Shown here one piece after another: positions 25,350 through 34,212 of a DNA stretch of 64,000 nucleotides. This stretch comes from Aequorivita sublithincola DSM 14238. GTDB lineage: Bacteria > Bacteroidota > Bacteroidia > Flavobacteriales > Flavobacteriaceae. Positions within the stretch are counted from its first letter, which is position 1. Every line of letters starts with the position of its first letter. Below the pieces are notes generated by a model, which saw only the letters and a list, made by a program, of their open reading frames with translations, searched no databases and was not told where the DNA came from. The stretch lies in assembly GCF_000265385.1 (NCBI RefSeq), contig NC_018013.1, forward strand, positions 461,001-525,000. Direction: 5' to 3'. Made by a program: the position numbers and the translations under genes.

Positions 25350-25412
25350 TTTGCGACCTTTACGCCTTTGCGGTGAAATATTTAACGCAGAGTCGCAGAG
25401 AACGCAGAGTTC
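25350..25412. repeat. Tandem-like gcagag/cgcagag repeat and degenerate ctttgcg motif
   Basis: After map the gap carries tttgcgacctttacgccttt and, near 25384-25410, repeated cgcagag-type units (acgcagagtcgcagagaacg). These look like a degenerate intergenic repeat of alternating cgcagag and ctttgcg type; related words occur at 27242-27260. Confidence 0.5.
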
Positions 25413-25424
25413 AATCCATAAACT

Positions 25425-26189
25425 TTGTTCAAAAAAATCCTAAATACCATCCCACGTCCCTTACTCATAAGATTGAGTATTATTAGCAGACCCATACTCG
25501 CTTTTTTTCTGAAGGGAAATAAATACACAGACCCAATTGATGGGAAATCTTATAAAAAATTTCTTCCGTATGGTTATGAGGTGGTTCGTGAAAATGTGCT
25601 TTCGCCGGGAACGCTTTCTTTGGAAAGACACAGATTGTTTTGGCTTTATCTTCAAAATGAAACAGGCTTCTTCACAGAAAATCTGAAAGTACTGCACTTT
25701 GCTCCTGAGCAAGCGTTTTATAAGAAATTCAGGAAAATGAAAAATCTGGATTACACTACAACCGACCTGAATTCGCCAATTGCAGATGTGAAGGCAGATA
25801 TTTGCAAGCTTCCTTTTAACGGCAATGAATTCGACTTTATAATCTGTAACCACGTTCTGGAACACATTCCAGATGATACCAAGGCAATGCAAGAAATTTA
25901 TCGTGTTTTGGCTCCTGGCGGTACGGCAATCCTACAAGTTCCCTACAAAGCAGATTTAGAAAAAACGTTTGAAGACAACTCTATCACCGACCCAAAAGAA
26001 CGCGCAAAAATCTTCGGACAGTACGATCATGTTCGGGTTTATGGAATGGATTATTTCAGCAAACTGGAAAGCATCGGGTTTACCGTTGATGCCGCTGATT
26101 ATACAAAAATACTTTCTTCGGAAGAAGTTGAGAAATACAGATTACCAAAAGGTGAATTAATTCCTGTTTGTAAAAAATTAGTTTCCTAA
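25425..26189 (+). CDS. Class I SAM-dependent methyltransferase
   Basis: 254-residue methyltransferase. A basic, hydrophobic N-terminus (MFKKILNTIPRPLLIRLS) precedes a catalytic domain with VLHFAPEQAFYKKF (motif I without the usual glycines), FDFIICNHVLEHIPDD and EIYRVLAPGGTAILQVPY, typical of the Methyltransf_11 fold. Translation apparently starts at TTG 25425, since no ATG or GTG is available upstream of conserved-looking sequence. Substrate unknown. The 3' end overlaps the convergent ApbE gene by 12 bp. Confidence 0.85.
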   Translation: MFKKILNTIPRPLLIRLSIISRPILAFFLKGNKYTDPIDGKSYKKFLPYGYEVVRENVLSPGTLSLERHRLFWLYLQNETGFFTENLKVLHFAPEQAFYKKFRKMKNLDYTTTDLNSPIADVKADICKLPFNGNEFDFIICNHVLEHIPDDTKAMQEIYRVLAPGGTAILQVPYKADLEKTFEDNSITDPKERAKIFGQYDHVRVYGMDYFSKLESIGFTVDAADYTKILSSEEVEKYRLPKGELIPVCKKLVS

Positions 26190-27194
26190 ACGCTTCTTAA
26201 AACCGTCCGTCACAAAGACTTGATGATTGTTTAAAGAATCGTTGAAGGTTAAATAAGCTTCTACATCTGGAAGATTTTTCAATAATTCTTTTGATTTTTC
26301 CAATCCCAAAGCCATAAACGAAGTTGCATAGGCATCAGCCACACCGCAAGTTGGAGCTATAACGGTAGAACTTGTAACATCGCTCATTTCTGCGGAACCA
26401 GTTAGAGGATTCAATGTATGAACATATTTTTTGCCAGAAGCAGAATCAATTCTAAACTTTCGGTAATTACCTGAAGAAGCCATCCCAACATTTTTTAGCT
26501 TTACGGTTGCTTCAAAACTTCTATCTTCCAATTCAGAATCTACAGTTTCAACTCCAACTACCCAATCTTGGTTTTTAACGAGGTTTTCACCTTTGGTAAG
26601 AATTTCACCACCCAATTCAATTAAATAATTTGTTACACCTTTAGATTCTAGATAACGACCTAGACAATCTATTCCGAAGCCTTTTGCAACGGCATTAAAG
26701 TCGAAATAGATCTGTGGATATTCTTTGGAAATAGTTCCGTCGCTGTTAATTTTCACTTTATGAAAACCTACAAATTGCATTAAAGAATCTAAGGTTTTTT
26801 CATCAATTTCTTTCAGTGGTTTTACATCGCCAAAACCGTAGGCATTGCGCAATATGCCTATTGTTGGGTCAAAATACCCGTTTGTTTTTTTGTTTACTTC
26901 TTCAGAAATTTTAAATACTTCCCTAAAAATTGAATCAACAACTATGGTGGAATCGCCTCTATTCACTTTTGAAATATCACTTTCAGGAATATACGTGCTC
27001 ACGGAATGGTTTACGACATCAATAACGGAATCCAACCCTTTTTTGAAATCAATGTTCTTTTCTGAATAAAACTGAATGTTATAAGTTGTGCCGAAAGCTT
27101 CGCCTTGAAGATATATTGGTTCGGGTTTATTGTTTCCACATGAAAATAAAAGAAACAGAAAAGAGAAAGCAAGGCATTTCAGAAATTCAGTCAT
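26178..27194 (-). CDS. apbE: FAD:protein FMN transferase (ApbE), lipoprotein
   Basis: Periplasmic Mg-dependent flavinyltransferase that attaches FMN to a threonine of target proteins, here surely NqrB and NqrC. From ATG 27194 it is 338 residues with a signal peptide and lipobox LFSC (Cys19). Motifs: GTTYNIQFYS, the FAD-binding AKGFGIDCLGRYL, LIELGGEI, MASSGNYRKF, HTLNPLTG and ADAYATSFMALG. An alternative start at 27248 would add 18 residues, encoded by a palindromic repeat, and spoil the signal peptide. It lies two genes downstream of nqrF, supporting a maturation role. Confidence 0.93.
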   Translation of the reverse strand: MTEFLKCLAFSFLFLLFSCGNNKPEPIYLQGEAFGTTYNIQFYSEKNIDFKKGLDSVIDVVNHSVSTYIPESDISKVNRGDSTIVVDSIFREVFKISEEVNKKTNGYFDPTIGILRNAYGFGDVKPLKEIDEKTLDSLMQFVGFHKVKINSDGTISKEYPQIYFDFNAVAKGFGIDCLGRYLESKGVTNYLIELGGEILTKGENLVKNQDWVVGVETVDSELEDRSFEATVKLKNVGMASSGNYRKFRIDSASGKKYVHTLNPLTGSAEMSDVTSSTVIAPTCGVADAYATSFMALGLEKSKELLKNLPDVEAYLTFNDSLNNHQVFVTDGFKKRLGN

Positions 27195-27222
27195 AGGATT
27201 ATATTTAACCGCAACGGTAGCA

Positions 27223-27242
27223 ATCCTGATAGCTATCGGGAT
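27223..27242. repeat. Palindrome of atcccgatagctatcgggat type upstream of apbE
   Basis: A 20-bp palindrome with one mismatch, the second copy of the type found at 20852-20871. It lies in the apbE leader, followed by a cgcaaagttc word like that near 25350. Confidence 0.7.
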
Positions 27243-27289
27243 TCGCAAAGTTCACGAAGGAATAATTATAAAATAACAATTTTCAGGTC

Positions 27290-27652
27290 TTAAAGAATTT
27301 CTTGTAAGCCTTTATAAACTAAAGTGTAATCTTCGTCTTTTAAAACTGGTTTGCCGTAGTCACTTCCGTGGCCCAAACCAACGCCAGCGTAATAGGTTTT
27401 GGCTTCAAACTTATCTGCGTGTTCTTTAATTACATTCATCAGAACAGGATCGTAAGCTTGTGCATCTTGCGGATAGGAAACAGCGCGCACAATTACAAAG
27501 TGAAGCACTTTACTCTTCAAAGCCACGAACTGCGGATCTGTTTTCAATTTTGAATTGACTCCCAGAAATTCATAACCATCGGCTTCCAATTGTTTTCCAA
27601 CGATATTCATCGCAAGGTTGTGGAGTTCCTGTTTGGTTAATTTTTCGCCCAT
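27290..27652 (-). CDS. Small conserved-looking protein downstream of nqrF
   Basis: 120 residues from ATG 27652: soluble alpha/beta protein starting MGEKLTKQELHNLAMNIVGKQLE and with YYAGVGLGHGSDYGKP near the C-terminus. No signal peptide, no known cofactor motif. Proteins at this location are sometimes labelled as NqrF because of the neighbourhood, but it shows neither a ferredoxin nor a reductase domain. It lies between nqrF and apbE but is separated from nqrF by a terminator and has its own -7 box. A TTG at 27664 lies in that box and is unlikely as start. Function unknown. Confidence 0.82.
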   Translation of the reverse strand: MGEKLTKQELHNLAMNIVGKQLEADGYEFLGVNSKLKTDPQFVALKSKVLHFVIVRAVSYPQDAQAYDPVLMNVIKEHADKFEAKTYYAGVGLGHGSDYGKPVLKDEDYTLVYKGLQEIL

Positions 27653-27661
27653 AAGTGATTT

Positions 27662-27669
27662 CAAAATTA
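27662..27669 (-). promoter_or_regulatory. -7 box (TAATTTTG on minus strand)
   Basis: Reads TAATTTTG on the minus strand, an exact TAnnTTTG match, 9 nt before the ATG of the small protein at 27652. The transcript would have almost no leader. Confidence 0.55.
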
Positions 27670-27691
27670 CAAATATTTTTAACCAGATGTA

Positions 27692-27725
27692 AAAAACCGC
27701 TTCAAAAAATTATGAAGCGGTTTTT
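27692..27725 (-). terminator. Terminator after nqrF
   Basis: Arms aaaaaccgcttca and tgaagcggttttt are exact 13-bp inverted copies with an 8-nt loop. The flanking A- and T-runs make it a terminator in either direction; it closes the nqr operon 20 nt after the nqrF stop. Confidence 0.85.
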
Positions 27726-27745
27726 ACAACGTATCCTATAAAAAT

Positions 27746-29056
27746 CTATCCCCCAAAATCATCAAAACGAATATTTTCGTCAGGAATTCCGAAGTCTTCG
27801 CCCATCTTTTGAACGGCTTGATTCATTAATGGTGGGCCACAGAAATATAATTCTATATCTTCAGGTGTGTCGTGAAGATTTAAGTAGTTATCAATCACAA
27901 CTTGGTGAATGAAGCCTACAAAGCCATCACCAGCTTCATCGTTTATGTCTTTTTTCACTTTCCAATTGTCTTCTTCCGCAGGCTCACTTAAGGCCAAATA
28001 GAATTTGAAGTTTGGAAATTCACGTTCTAGTTCATTAAAGTGTTCCAAATAGAACAATTCTCTTTTTGAACGACCACCATACCAATAAGTTACTTTTCTA
28101 CCAGTTTTTAAGGTTTTGAAAAGATGGTACAAGTGAGAACGCATCGGTGCCATTCCGGCTCCACCACCAACGTAAAGCATTTCTGCTTCGGAAGGGTTTA
28201 TGAAGAATTCACCATAGGGACCAGAGATAACAACTTTATCACCTTTCTTACAGTTGAAAATATATGAAGAAGCGATTCCCGGATTAACAGTCATCCATCC
28301 TCCTTTTGCACGATCAAATGGTGGCGTAGCAATACGCACGTTTAGCATAATCTCGCGTCCTTCTGCTGGATAAGAAGCCATAGAGTAGGCTCTTTCTGCA
28401 GTTTCATTGTTTTTCATTACCAATGGCCAAAGTTTGAATTTGTCCCACTCTTCTTGAAATTTGTCTGGTCTTTCGTGTTCTTCAGGATGGGCAGTGATGT
28501 CCATATCTTCGAACTTTACTTCGCAAGGTGGGATTTCAATTTGAATATATCCACCAGCTTTGTAGTTCATATCCTCAGGGATTTCAACAACGAATTCTTT
28601 AATAAACGATGCAACGTTGTAGTTTCTAACTACGGTCGCGTCCCATTTTTTAATTCCGAAGACTTCCTCCGGAATGTGGATGTTCATATCCTGCTTCACT
28701 TTTACTTGGCAGGAAAGACGAACACCATCTTTTAATTCCTTACGTGTGAAGTGTGGCGTTTCAGTTGGCAATGCTTCACCACCACCAGAAATAACGTGAC
28801 ATTCACATTGAATACAAGTTCCACCACCACCACAGGCAGATGGAAGGAATATTTTTTCGGCGCTTAAAGTAGAAAGCAAGGAGCCGCCAGATGGAACTTC
28901 AATAACTTTCTCTTCATTGATCGTAATTTTCACAGGGCCAGATGGAGCCAATTTTTCTTTGGTAAACAACAATAGTGCAACCAATAAAAGTGTCAAAATC
29001 AAAAGGGCGATGACTGTTACTGTTATAACTCCAAGAGTGCTTATTTCTAAAAACAT
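27746..29056 (-). CDS. nqrF: Na+-translocating NADH:quinone reductase subunit F
   Basis: Electron-entry subunit: oxidises NADH through FAD and passes electrons to a 2Fe-2S centre. 436 residues: N-terminal membrane helix (about 8-31), ferredoxin domain with cluster cysteines Cys75, Cys81, Cys84 and Cys116, then a ferredoxin-reductase-like FAD/NAD domain ([60 protein letters not shown]). The ATG is one base from the nqrE stop codon. Last gene of the nqr operon before a terminator. Confidence 0.97.
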   Translation of the reverse strand: MFLEISTLGVITVTVIALLILTLLLVALLLFTKEKLAPSGPVKITINEEKVIEVPSGGSLLSTLSAEKIFLPSACGGGGTCIQCECHVISGGGEALPTETPHFTRKELKDGVRLSCQVKVKQDMNIHIPEEVFGIKKWDATVVRNYNVASFIKEFVVEIPEDMNYKAGGYIQIEIPPCEVKFEDMDITAHPEEHERPDKFQEEWDKFKLWPLVMKNNETAERAYSMASYPAEGREIMLNVRIATPPFDRAKGGWMTVNPGIASSYIFNCKKGDKVVISGPYGEFFINPSEAEMLYVGGGAGMAPMRSHLYHLFKTLKTGRKVTYWYGGRSKRELFYLEHFNELEREFPNFKFYLALSEPAEEDNWKVKKDINDEAGDGFVGFIHQVVIDNYLNLHDTPEDIELYFCGPPLMNQAVQKMGEDFGIPDENIRFDDFGG

Positions 29057-29057
29057 A

Positions 29058-29810
29058 TTATTGCTTCGTTAAAGTTGAAACTTCTGATAGCGAAACCGCA
29101 GGAGCAGTTTCTTCTGTATTTTCTTGTTGGATCTGTTCTGTTTTCGCTCCAATATTTGATGGATCTGAATCTAATGCTGGTTTCTTTTCGTCACCTCCTG
29201 TTAGCATTCCTCCAAAACTCATAAAACCTATCGCCATTAAGCCTGTGATGATAAAAGTAATTCCTAAACCACGTAAAGGTGCGGGAACGTTTGAATATCG
29301 TATTTTTTCGCGAATGGCAGCAATGGCCAAAATAGCTAAGAACCATCCAATACCTGAACTAAAACCATAATTAAGAGCCAAGCCTAAGGTTGGAATATCT
29401 CTAGACTGCATAAATAACGATCCTCCCAAAATTGCACAGTTTACGGCAATAAGTGGAAGAAAGATACCTAGTGAATTGTAAAGTGATGGTGAAAATTTTT
29501 CAACCACTATCTCTACCAACTGCACCATTGTTGCGATGGTTGCGATGAAAAGAATAAAGGAAAGAAATCCTAAATTATAATCTGCATATTCTGGTCCTAA
29601 CCATACCAAAGCACCATCTTTCAAAAGATATTGATCCAAAAGCCAGTTGATTGGTACGGTTACCGTCAATACGAAGATTACGGCAGCACCAAGGCCAACA
29701 GCGGTTGTAACTTTTTTGGAAACAGCAAGATAAGAGCACATTCCAAGGAAAGTGGCAAATATCATATTGTCTATAAAGATCGATTTAAAAAATAACTCTA
29801 TGTGTTCCAT
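29058..29810 (-). CDS. nqrE: Na+-translocating NADH:quinone reductase subunit E with C-terminal extension
   Basis: Integral-membrane subunit with six helices that, with NqrD, forms the symmetric core holding an intramembrane iron-sulfur site. The first 205 residues are typical ([32 protein letters not shown] with a core cysteine, [12 protein letters not shown] with the second). The last 45 residues are an acidic, Gln/Glu/Thr-rich, probably disordered tail, making 250 residues against about 200 in Vibrio. The tail's role is unknown. Confidence 0.96.
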   Translation of the reverse strand: MEHIELFFKSIFIDNMIFATFLGMCSYLAVSKKVTTAVGLGAAVIFVLTVTVPINWLLDQYLLKDGALVWLGPEYADYNLGFLSFILFIATIATMVQLVEIVVEKFSPSLYNSLGIFLPLIAVNCAILGGSLFMQSRDIPTLGLALNYGFSSGIGWFLAILAIAAIREKIRYSNVPAPLRGLGITFIITGLMAIGFMSFGGMLTGGDEKKPALDSDPSNIGAKTEQIQQENTEETAPAVSLSEVSTLTKQ

Positions 29811-29888
29811 TTTTTATAAGTATTCAGTAAACAATGGCAATTTTCAGTATGCTGATTGCCTACTGATATTGCAAACTGCGACTATTTT
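29811..29888. repeat. Degenerate repeat-like spacer between nqrD and nqrE
   Basis: An operon-internal gap of 78 bp with words such as tattcagtaa, ttcagtatgctg and gcctactgatattgc, similar to those flanking 38641-38770 (tattcagtg, gcctactgctactg). It looks like a degenerate member of the same repeat type. No gene. Confidence 0.4.
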
Positions 29889-30533
29889 TTATTCTTCTAT
29901 TAAAGTCTTATTTCTTGAACGTTGTACCCAAATGATAATTCCAATAACAATCAGAGCCATTGGCGAAAGCAACATAAATCCGTTATTTTCATATCCAAAA
30001 GCATAAAGACCAGTTTTAGCGATAGGGTCTCCCAAAACTTTGAAACCCAAAAGTGTTCCAGAACCTAAAAGCTCACGGAAGAAACCTACGATTATCAAAA
30101 TAAGGCCATACCCTGCGGCATTTCCAATTCCGTCAAGAAAAGAACGCCAAGGTTTGTTTGCTAAGGCGAATGCTTCAAAACGCCCCATAATGATACAGTT
30201 TGTAATGATTAGACCAATGAAAACTGAAAGTTGTTTGCTCAATTCATAAGCAAAAGCTTTTAGCACTTGATCTACAATAATTACCAATGCGGCTACAATA
30301 ATTAGTTGTGCTATAATCCTGATTTTTCCTGGAATAACATTTCGTAAAAGCGAAATAACAACGTTTCCTACTCCTAATACAACCATTACTGAAAGCGCCA
30401 TCACAATGGAAGCTTTTAATTGCGCAGTAATTGCCAACGCAGAACAAATACCCAAAACTTGAATGGTAATAGGGTTATTGTCTGCTAAAGGATCTAGAAT
30501 TAATCTGCTGTCTTTTTTTGAAAGTAAAGCCAT
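29889..30533 (-). CDS. nqrD: Na+-translocating NADH:quinone reductase subunit D
   Basis: Six-helix membrane subunit of 214 residues, homologous to NqrE. Signatures are PITIQVLGICSALAIT with the first core cysteine and FIGLIITNCIIMGRFEAFA with the second, plus FLDGIGNAAGYGLILI. It works in sodium-coupled electron transfer. Separated from nqrC by 41 nt and from nqrE by a 78-nt repeat-like spacer. Confidence 0.97.
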   Translation of the reverse strand: MALLSKKDSRLILDPLADNNPITIQVLGICSALAITAQLKASIVMALSVMVVLGVGNVVISLLRNVIPGKIRIIAQLIIVAALVIIVDQVLKAFAYELSKQLSVFIGLIITNCIIMGRFEAFALANKPWRSFLDGIGNAAGYGLILIIVGFFRELLGSGTLLGFKVLGDPIAKTGLYAFGYENNGFMLLSPMALIVIGIIIWVQRSRNKTLIEE

Positions 30534-30574
30534 TTTTCTTAAATTTTTTATGTTATAAAAACAACTGTCTTATA

Positions 30575-31378
30575 TTATTGAATTGAATCAGAAACTTCGA
30601 TTGTATCCGTTGTTTCAATCTTTTCTGCTCCTTTTAATTTCTCCAAGTATGGAATGTAACGAGCTATGTCTTTTCTAATCATATCTGTTACTCCATTTCC
30701 GGTAATTGTTGCCCCCGCAAGAGCATCTACTTTTTGATCGTCCTTTCTTTCGTTCAAAGGATCGTTATTTCCTTTTGCTACGGTTATACCTACAAAAGCA
30801 TCGCCGTTCATAATTTGTTCGCCTTGAAAATCATCCATAAAGAAACGTTCCTTAATATTGGCTCCAAGACCAGGAGTTTCTCCTTTGTGATCAAAGAACA
30901 CACCTTCAACAACGAAATCCTTATCAAGAGAAACAAAGCCCCAAATTGCATCCCAAAGACCTTTTCCGCGCATTGGAATTATATAATAGGTTTTACCATC
31001 TTTTTCGCCAATAAACAAAGGAAGACGTCGTTTATAATTTTGGTCGTCGTTTGCGTGTGTCTCTTCCTTTTTAATATCAATCAAATAAGCATTTTCATCT
31101 TCAGTGGCTTCATCGCCTTGAATAACCAATTGCTTTTTTATATATTTATGAAAAGCAGCTTCAACTTCTTTTGTAGGAATAAATGTTACACTTCCAGTTC
31201 CTTCATTATCGTCAACACCCATTGCATAAAGAATGTTCTGTTGTTTTTCGAAGCGTTCGTTTTCTGAAATCTTTCCGCGCAATCCTTGTGCAATCCCGGC
31301 TAAAAGACTTCCTACCACTAATACCATTATTACTGCAAACAGTATTGTATATGAATTTTTATCAGTAAACTTTGCCAT
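30575..31378 (-). CDS. nqrC: Na+-translocating NADH:quinone reductase subunit C
   Basis: Membrane-anchored periplasmic FMN subunit, 267 residues. An N-terminal helix (about 10-28) is followed by the FMN-binding domain. The FMN-accepting threonine is Thr224 in DALAGATITGNGVTD, the ApbE target motif, close to Thr225 in Vibrio. Family motifs GKGLWDAIWGFVSL and GETPGLGANI are present. The stop/start spacing to nqrB is 2 nt. Confidence 0.97.
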   Translation of the reverse strand: MAKFTDKNSYTILFAVIMVLVVGSLLAGIAQGLRGKISENERFEKQQNILYAMGVDDNEGTGSVTFIPTKEVEAAFHKYIKKQLVIQGDEATEDENAYLIDIKKEETHANDDQNYKRRLPLFIGEKDGKTYYIIPMRGKGLWDAIWGFVSLDKDFVVEGVFFDHKGETPGLGANIKERFFMDDFQGEQIMNGDAFVGITVAKGNNDPLNERKDDQKVDALAGATITGNGVTDMIRKDIARYIPYLEKLKGAEKIETTDTIEVSDSIQ

Positions 31379-31380
31379 TA

Positions 31381-32580
31381 TTACGCTGCTTTAACTTTTA
31401 AACGTTTCATCCTCTTCTTAATATTTCCTTGAATCACATAATGATCTATCGTGGGTGCAAATACATTCAACAATAATATTGAAAGCATAAATCCTTCGGG
31501 ATATGCAGGGTTGAAAACCCGTATCATAATACCCATGAACCCAATTAGGAAACCGTAAATCCATTTCCCTTTATTGGTCTGCGAAGCAGTTACCGGATCT
31601 GTTGCCATATAAACAATTGCAAAAGCGGCGCTTCCTATTATTAAATGCTGCCAAAAGGGTTCACTCATTAATCCATAGAATTTGCTACCATCCTCTATCC
31701 AGCCCTGATCCACAATACCGTTAAATATCAATCCCATAGCAAGCGCTCCTAAAACTGCGGAAAGCATGATCCGCCAGCTACCAATTTTTGTGAATATTAA
31801 AAACAAAGCTCCAATAATTATTAGGAATGTTGAGGTTTCGCCAACGGAACCTGGTATAAAGCCCCAGAACATATCCCAAACACTGTAAACGGGATGACTG
31901 TTGGCTGCTAAAGTTCCTAAAATGGTCTCTCCGGAAATTGCATCAGGCTGTCCTGCCATTGCTTGTGCTCCTTCCACCCAAACCTTATCCCCACTCATCC
32001 AAGTTGGATAGGCGAAGAATAAAAAGGCACGAATAGTAAGTGCAGGATTTAATATATTCATTCCAGTACCACCAAAAACTTCTTTCCCGATAATAACTCC
32101 GAAGATTACCGCAACAGTAAGCATCCAAAGTGGAATATCAATAGGAACAATAAGTGGCACAAGCATTCCCGTTACCAAATATCCTTCTTCTACTTCGTGT
32201 TTTTTAATGATGGCGAAAATAAATTCTACCCCAAGACCAACTCCGTATGAAATAATTACCAACGGCAAAACCTTCCATGCCCCCAAGATAAAGTTATCCC
32301 AAGTGAAGAAATTTCCTAAAGGATCTAACCTTAAAGCATTGTCTATAGCTGCATAATGCTGATAACCTGCATTGAATATTCCAAAAATTAAACAAGGAAT
32401 AAGCGCCATGATTACCGTGTTCATCGTACGCTTCAAATCATCTACAACACGAACGTGCGCGCCAGAATGCGTCGTTTCATTCGGCGTATATAAAAAGGTG
32501 TGAAGTGCGTTGAACGCAGGAGCCATTTTGGTGCCTTTGTACTTTTCCTTTAGCTTATGTAAATTCTGTTTCAATCCCAT
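31381..32580 (-). CDS. nqrB: Na+-translocating NADH:quinone reductase subunit B
   Basis: Central membrane subunit carrying covalent FMN and riboflavin, forming the sodium path. 399 residues, about ten helices. The FMN-accepting threonine is probably Thr219 in DAISGETILGTLA; this has Glu where the usual motif is SGAT. Other signatures are GGTGMNILNPALTIRAFLFFAYP and PVTASQTNKGKWIYG. Spaced 5 nt after nqrA. Confidence 0.96.
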   Translation of the reverse strand: MGLKQNLHKLKEKYKGTKMAPAFNALHTFLYTPNETTHSGAHVRVVDDLKRTMNTVIMALIPCLIFGIFNAGYQHYAAIDNALRLDPLGNFFTWDNFILGAWKVLPLVIISYGVGLGVEFIFAIIKKHEVEEGYLVTGMLVPLIVPIDIPLWMLTVAVIFGVIIGKEVFGGTGMNILNPALTIRAFLFFAYPTWMSGDKVWVEGAQAMAGQPDAISGETILGTLAANSHPVYSVWDMFWGFIPGSVGETSTFLIIIGALFLIFTKIGSWRIMLSAVLGALAMGLIFNGIVDQGWIEDGSKFYGLMSEPFWQHLIIGSAAFAIVYMATDPVTASQTNKGKWIYGFLIGFMGIMIRVFNPAYPEGFMLSILLLNVFAPTIDHYVIQGNIKKRMKRLKVKAA

Positions 32581-32585
32581 AGCGA

Positions 32586-33938
32586 CTATCCTATTTCTTT
32601 ATACATTAAATCAAGACCGTTCCTGATAATTTGTTGGTGTGGCTGCTTGCTCACGCAAATAAATTCGGTAAGCGAAAAATCTTCTGGAGCCACTTCATAC
32701 ATTCCCAAAGCTTCCATTTGATCCAAGTCTTGGACCATACACGCTTTTAGAATTTGCATTGGATATATATCTAGCGGAAATACTTCTTCATAGCTACCCG
32801 TTACCACAAAATTACGGTGTTCACCATTGGTATTGGTGTCCAAATCGTATTTTTTGTTTGGCGTTAACCACGAAAATGTAAGTGCTCTTGAAGTTGAAAT
32901 TTTATTGAAAACTGGCTTGTTCCAGCCAAATAATTCATAATCATCACCCTCAGGAATCACGGTCACTGTGTTGTTATAATAACCCAAATGTCCTTTTGGA
33001 GAAATCTTTTTCCCTGTAAGCACATCGCCACTAATCACGCGAACGTTTTCGTCTTTAAGACCAGAATCATACAAAAACGTTGAAGCCTCTGCCCCGATTC
33101 TAGTTTTATAATATTTTGGAGTTTTTATTTCAGAACCAGAAAGTGCGATAATGCGTTCTGGATTAAATTTTCCTGTTAGTAGCAATTCACCAATAATAAC
33201 AAGATCCTGTGGCGCAATGGTCCAAACAATCTCGTTTTTATTTACAGGTGCTATTTTGTTTATCTGTGTCCCCACATTTCCAGCCGGGTGTGGTCCAGAA
33301 ATAGTGTGAAGCGAAATATCTCTTAAACCTTTAAAAGGTGAACTTCCGCTTTTGCCAACCCCAACGTGAACCTGCCCTTTGGTAAGTTTGCTAAGTGCGG
33401 TTATAGCAGCTTGTAGTTCTTTTTCTTTTCCGTGAAGCGAAAAATCATAATCGTTTGCCAATGGCGCACTGCTAAAAGCAGAAATAAAAATATCTCTTGG
33501 CTCTTGATCCGTATAAGCAATCACCGCATAAGGGCGTTGCATAATGAACGGCCAGCATCCAGACTCCAATAAGCGAGCTTTTATAGCCTCAGCACTTGAA
33601 GAATCTGGGCTTAAAATGCCAAAATCCTTAAAGGTGTCTTGTGGATCTGCTTCAATGATAATTTCTTTGATTACACGTTTTGCGCCACGTTCAATTGTGG
33701 TAAGTGTGCCGCTAACAGGTGAAACAAACTTTAGCAGTTCGTCACTTTTCGAGTAGAAAATGGTATCACCAGCTTGAACTTTTCCACCTTCCCGAACCAC
33801 CATTTTTGGGGTAATAAGATGAAAGTCGGAAGGTCTAATTGCGAAGGTTCTGGATCGAGGAGCGCTAGATAGCGTTTTCTCGGCTTCACCCTGTAATTTA
33901 ATGGTAAGACCTTTTTTAATTTTAATGTCTTTGGACAT
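32586..33938 (-). CDS. nqrA: Na+-translocating NADH:quinone reductase subunit A
   Basis: Cytoplasmic-side subunit of the complex, 450 residues, implicated in ubiquinone/menaquinone binding with NqrB. Signatures: an N-terminal barrel-sandwich-like domain (KGLTIKLQGEA, VREGGKVQAGDTIFY), then the NqrA-specific ISGPHPAGNVGTQINKI and a C-terminal segment with PMQILKACMVQDLDQMEALGMYEVAPEDFSLTEF. First gene of the operon, after a promoter at 34013 and a strong leader stem-loop. Confidence 0.97.
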   Translation of the reverse strand: MSKDIKIKKGLTIKLQGEAEKTLSSAPRSRTFAIRPSDFHLITPKMVVREGGKVQAGDTIFYSKSDELLKFVSPVSGTLTTIERGAKRVIKEIIIEADPQDTFKDFGILSPDSSSAEAIKARLLESGCWPFIMQRPYAVIAYTDQEPRDIFISAFSSAPLANDYDFSLHGKEKELQAAITALSKLTKGQVHVGVGKSGSSPFKGLRDISLHTISGPHPAGNVGTQINKIAPVNKNEIVWTIAPQDLVIIGELLLTGKFNPERIIALSGSEIKTPKYYKTRIGAEASTFLYDSGLKDENVRVISGDVLTGKKISPKGHLGYYNNTVTVIPEGDDYELFGWNKPVFNKISTSRALTFSWLTPNKKYDLDTNTNGEHRNFVVTGSYEEVFPLDIYPMQILKACMVQDLDQMEALGMYEVAPEDFSLTEFICVSKQPHQQIIRNGLDLMYKEIG

Positions 33939-33969
33939 AAATATGGATATTAATAATGCCTTTTTTACA

Positions 33970-34008
33970 CCCTATTGCCCCTCAAAACAAATGCGGGGGG
34001 AATAAGGG
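33970..34008 (-). promoter_or_regulatory. Stem-loop at the 5' end of the nqr transcript
   Basis: On the minus strand ccctta-ttcccc pairs with ggggcaataggg, with small bulges and a 15-nt loop. It begins within a few bases of the predicted transcription start and is 32 nt before the nqrA ATG. No U-run follows on the minus strand, so it is not a terminator; it may stabilise or regulate the mRNA. Confidence 0.45.
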
Positions 34009-34012
34009 CGTG

Positions 34013-34020
34013 CAAATTTA
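34013..34020 (-). promoter_or_regulatory. Promoter of the nqr operon (-7 TAAATTTG)
   Basis: Minus-strand TAAATTTG matches TAnnTTTG, and a TTG lies 21 nt upstream, the spacing expected for the Bacteroidota -33 element. Best-formed promoter in the window. Confidence 0.65.
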
Positions 34021-34212
34021 TAAATTAAATACACCATTGCACAACAAAAGGGTATAATTTTCTGTGTTAAAAAGGAATGGCTGTGTATTTTAAAACGTTT
34101 ATAAATTACGGGGTTGATTATTTTGAAAAATCTTGCTTTGGAGTTTTGAATAAAAGTGTTAATCTTGTTGAACTAAAGTCAACAAAGAACTCTTCACAAC
34201 TCATATTATCCT

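Noticed and set aside
27195..27248. N-terminal extension of ApbE from ATG 27248
   Set aside because: The added 18 residues come from a palindromic repeat and place the lipoprotein signal internally; ATG 27194 gives a proper lipobox signal.
30734..31267. 177-codon plus-strand ORF inside nqrC
   Set aside because: Antisense to nqrC; hydrophobic Ile/Phe-rich content is a reflection of the Lys/Glu/Asn-rich coding strand.
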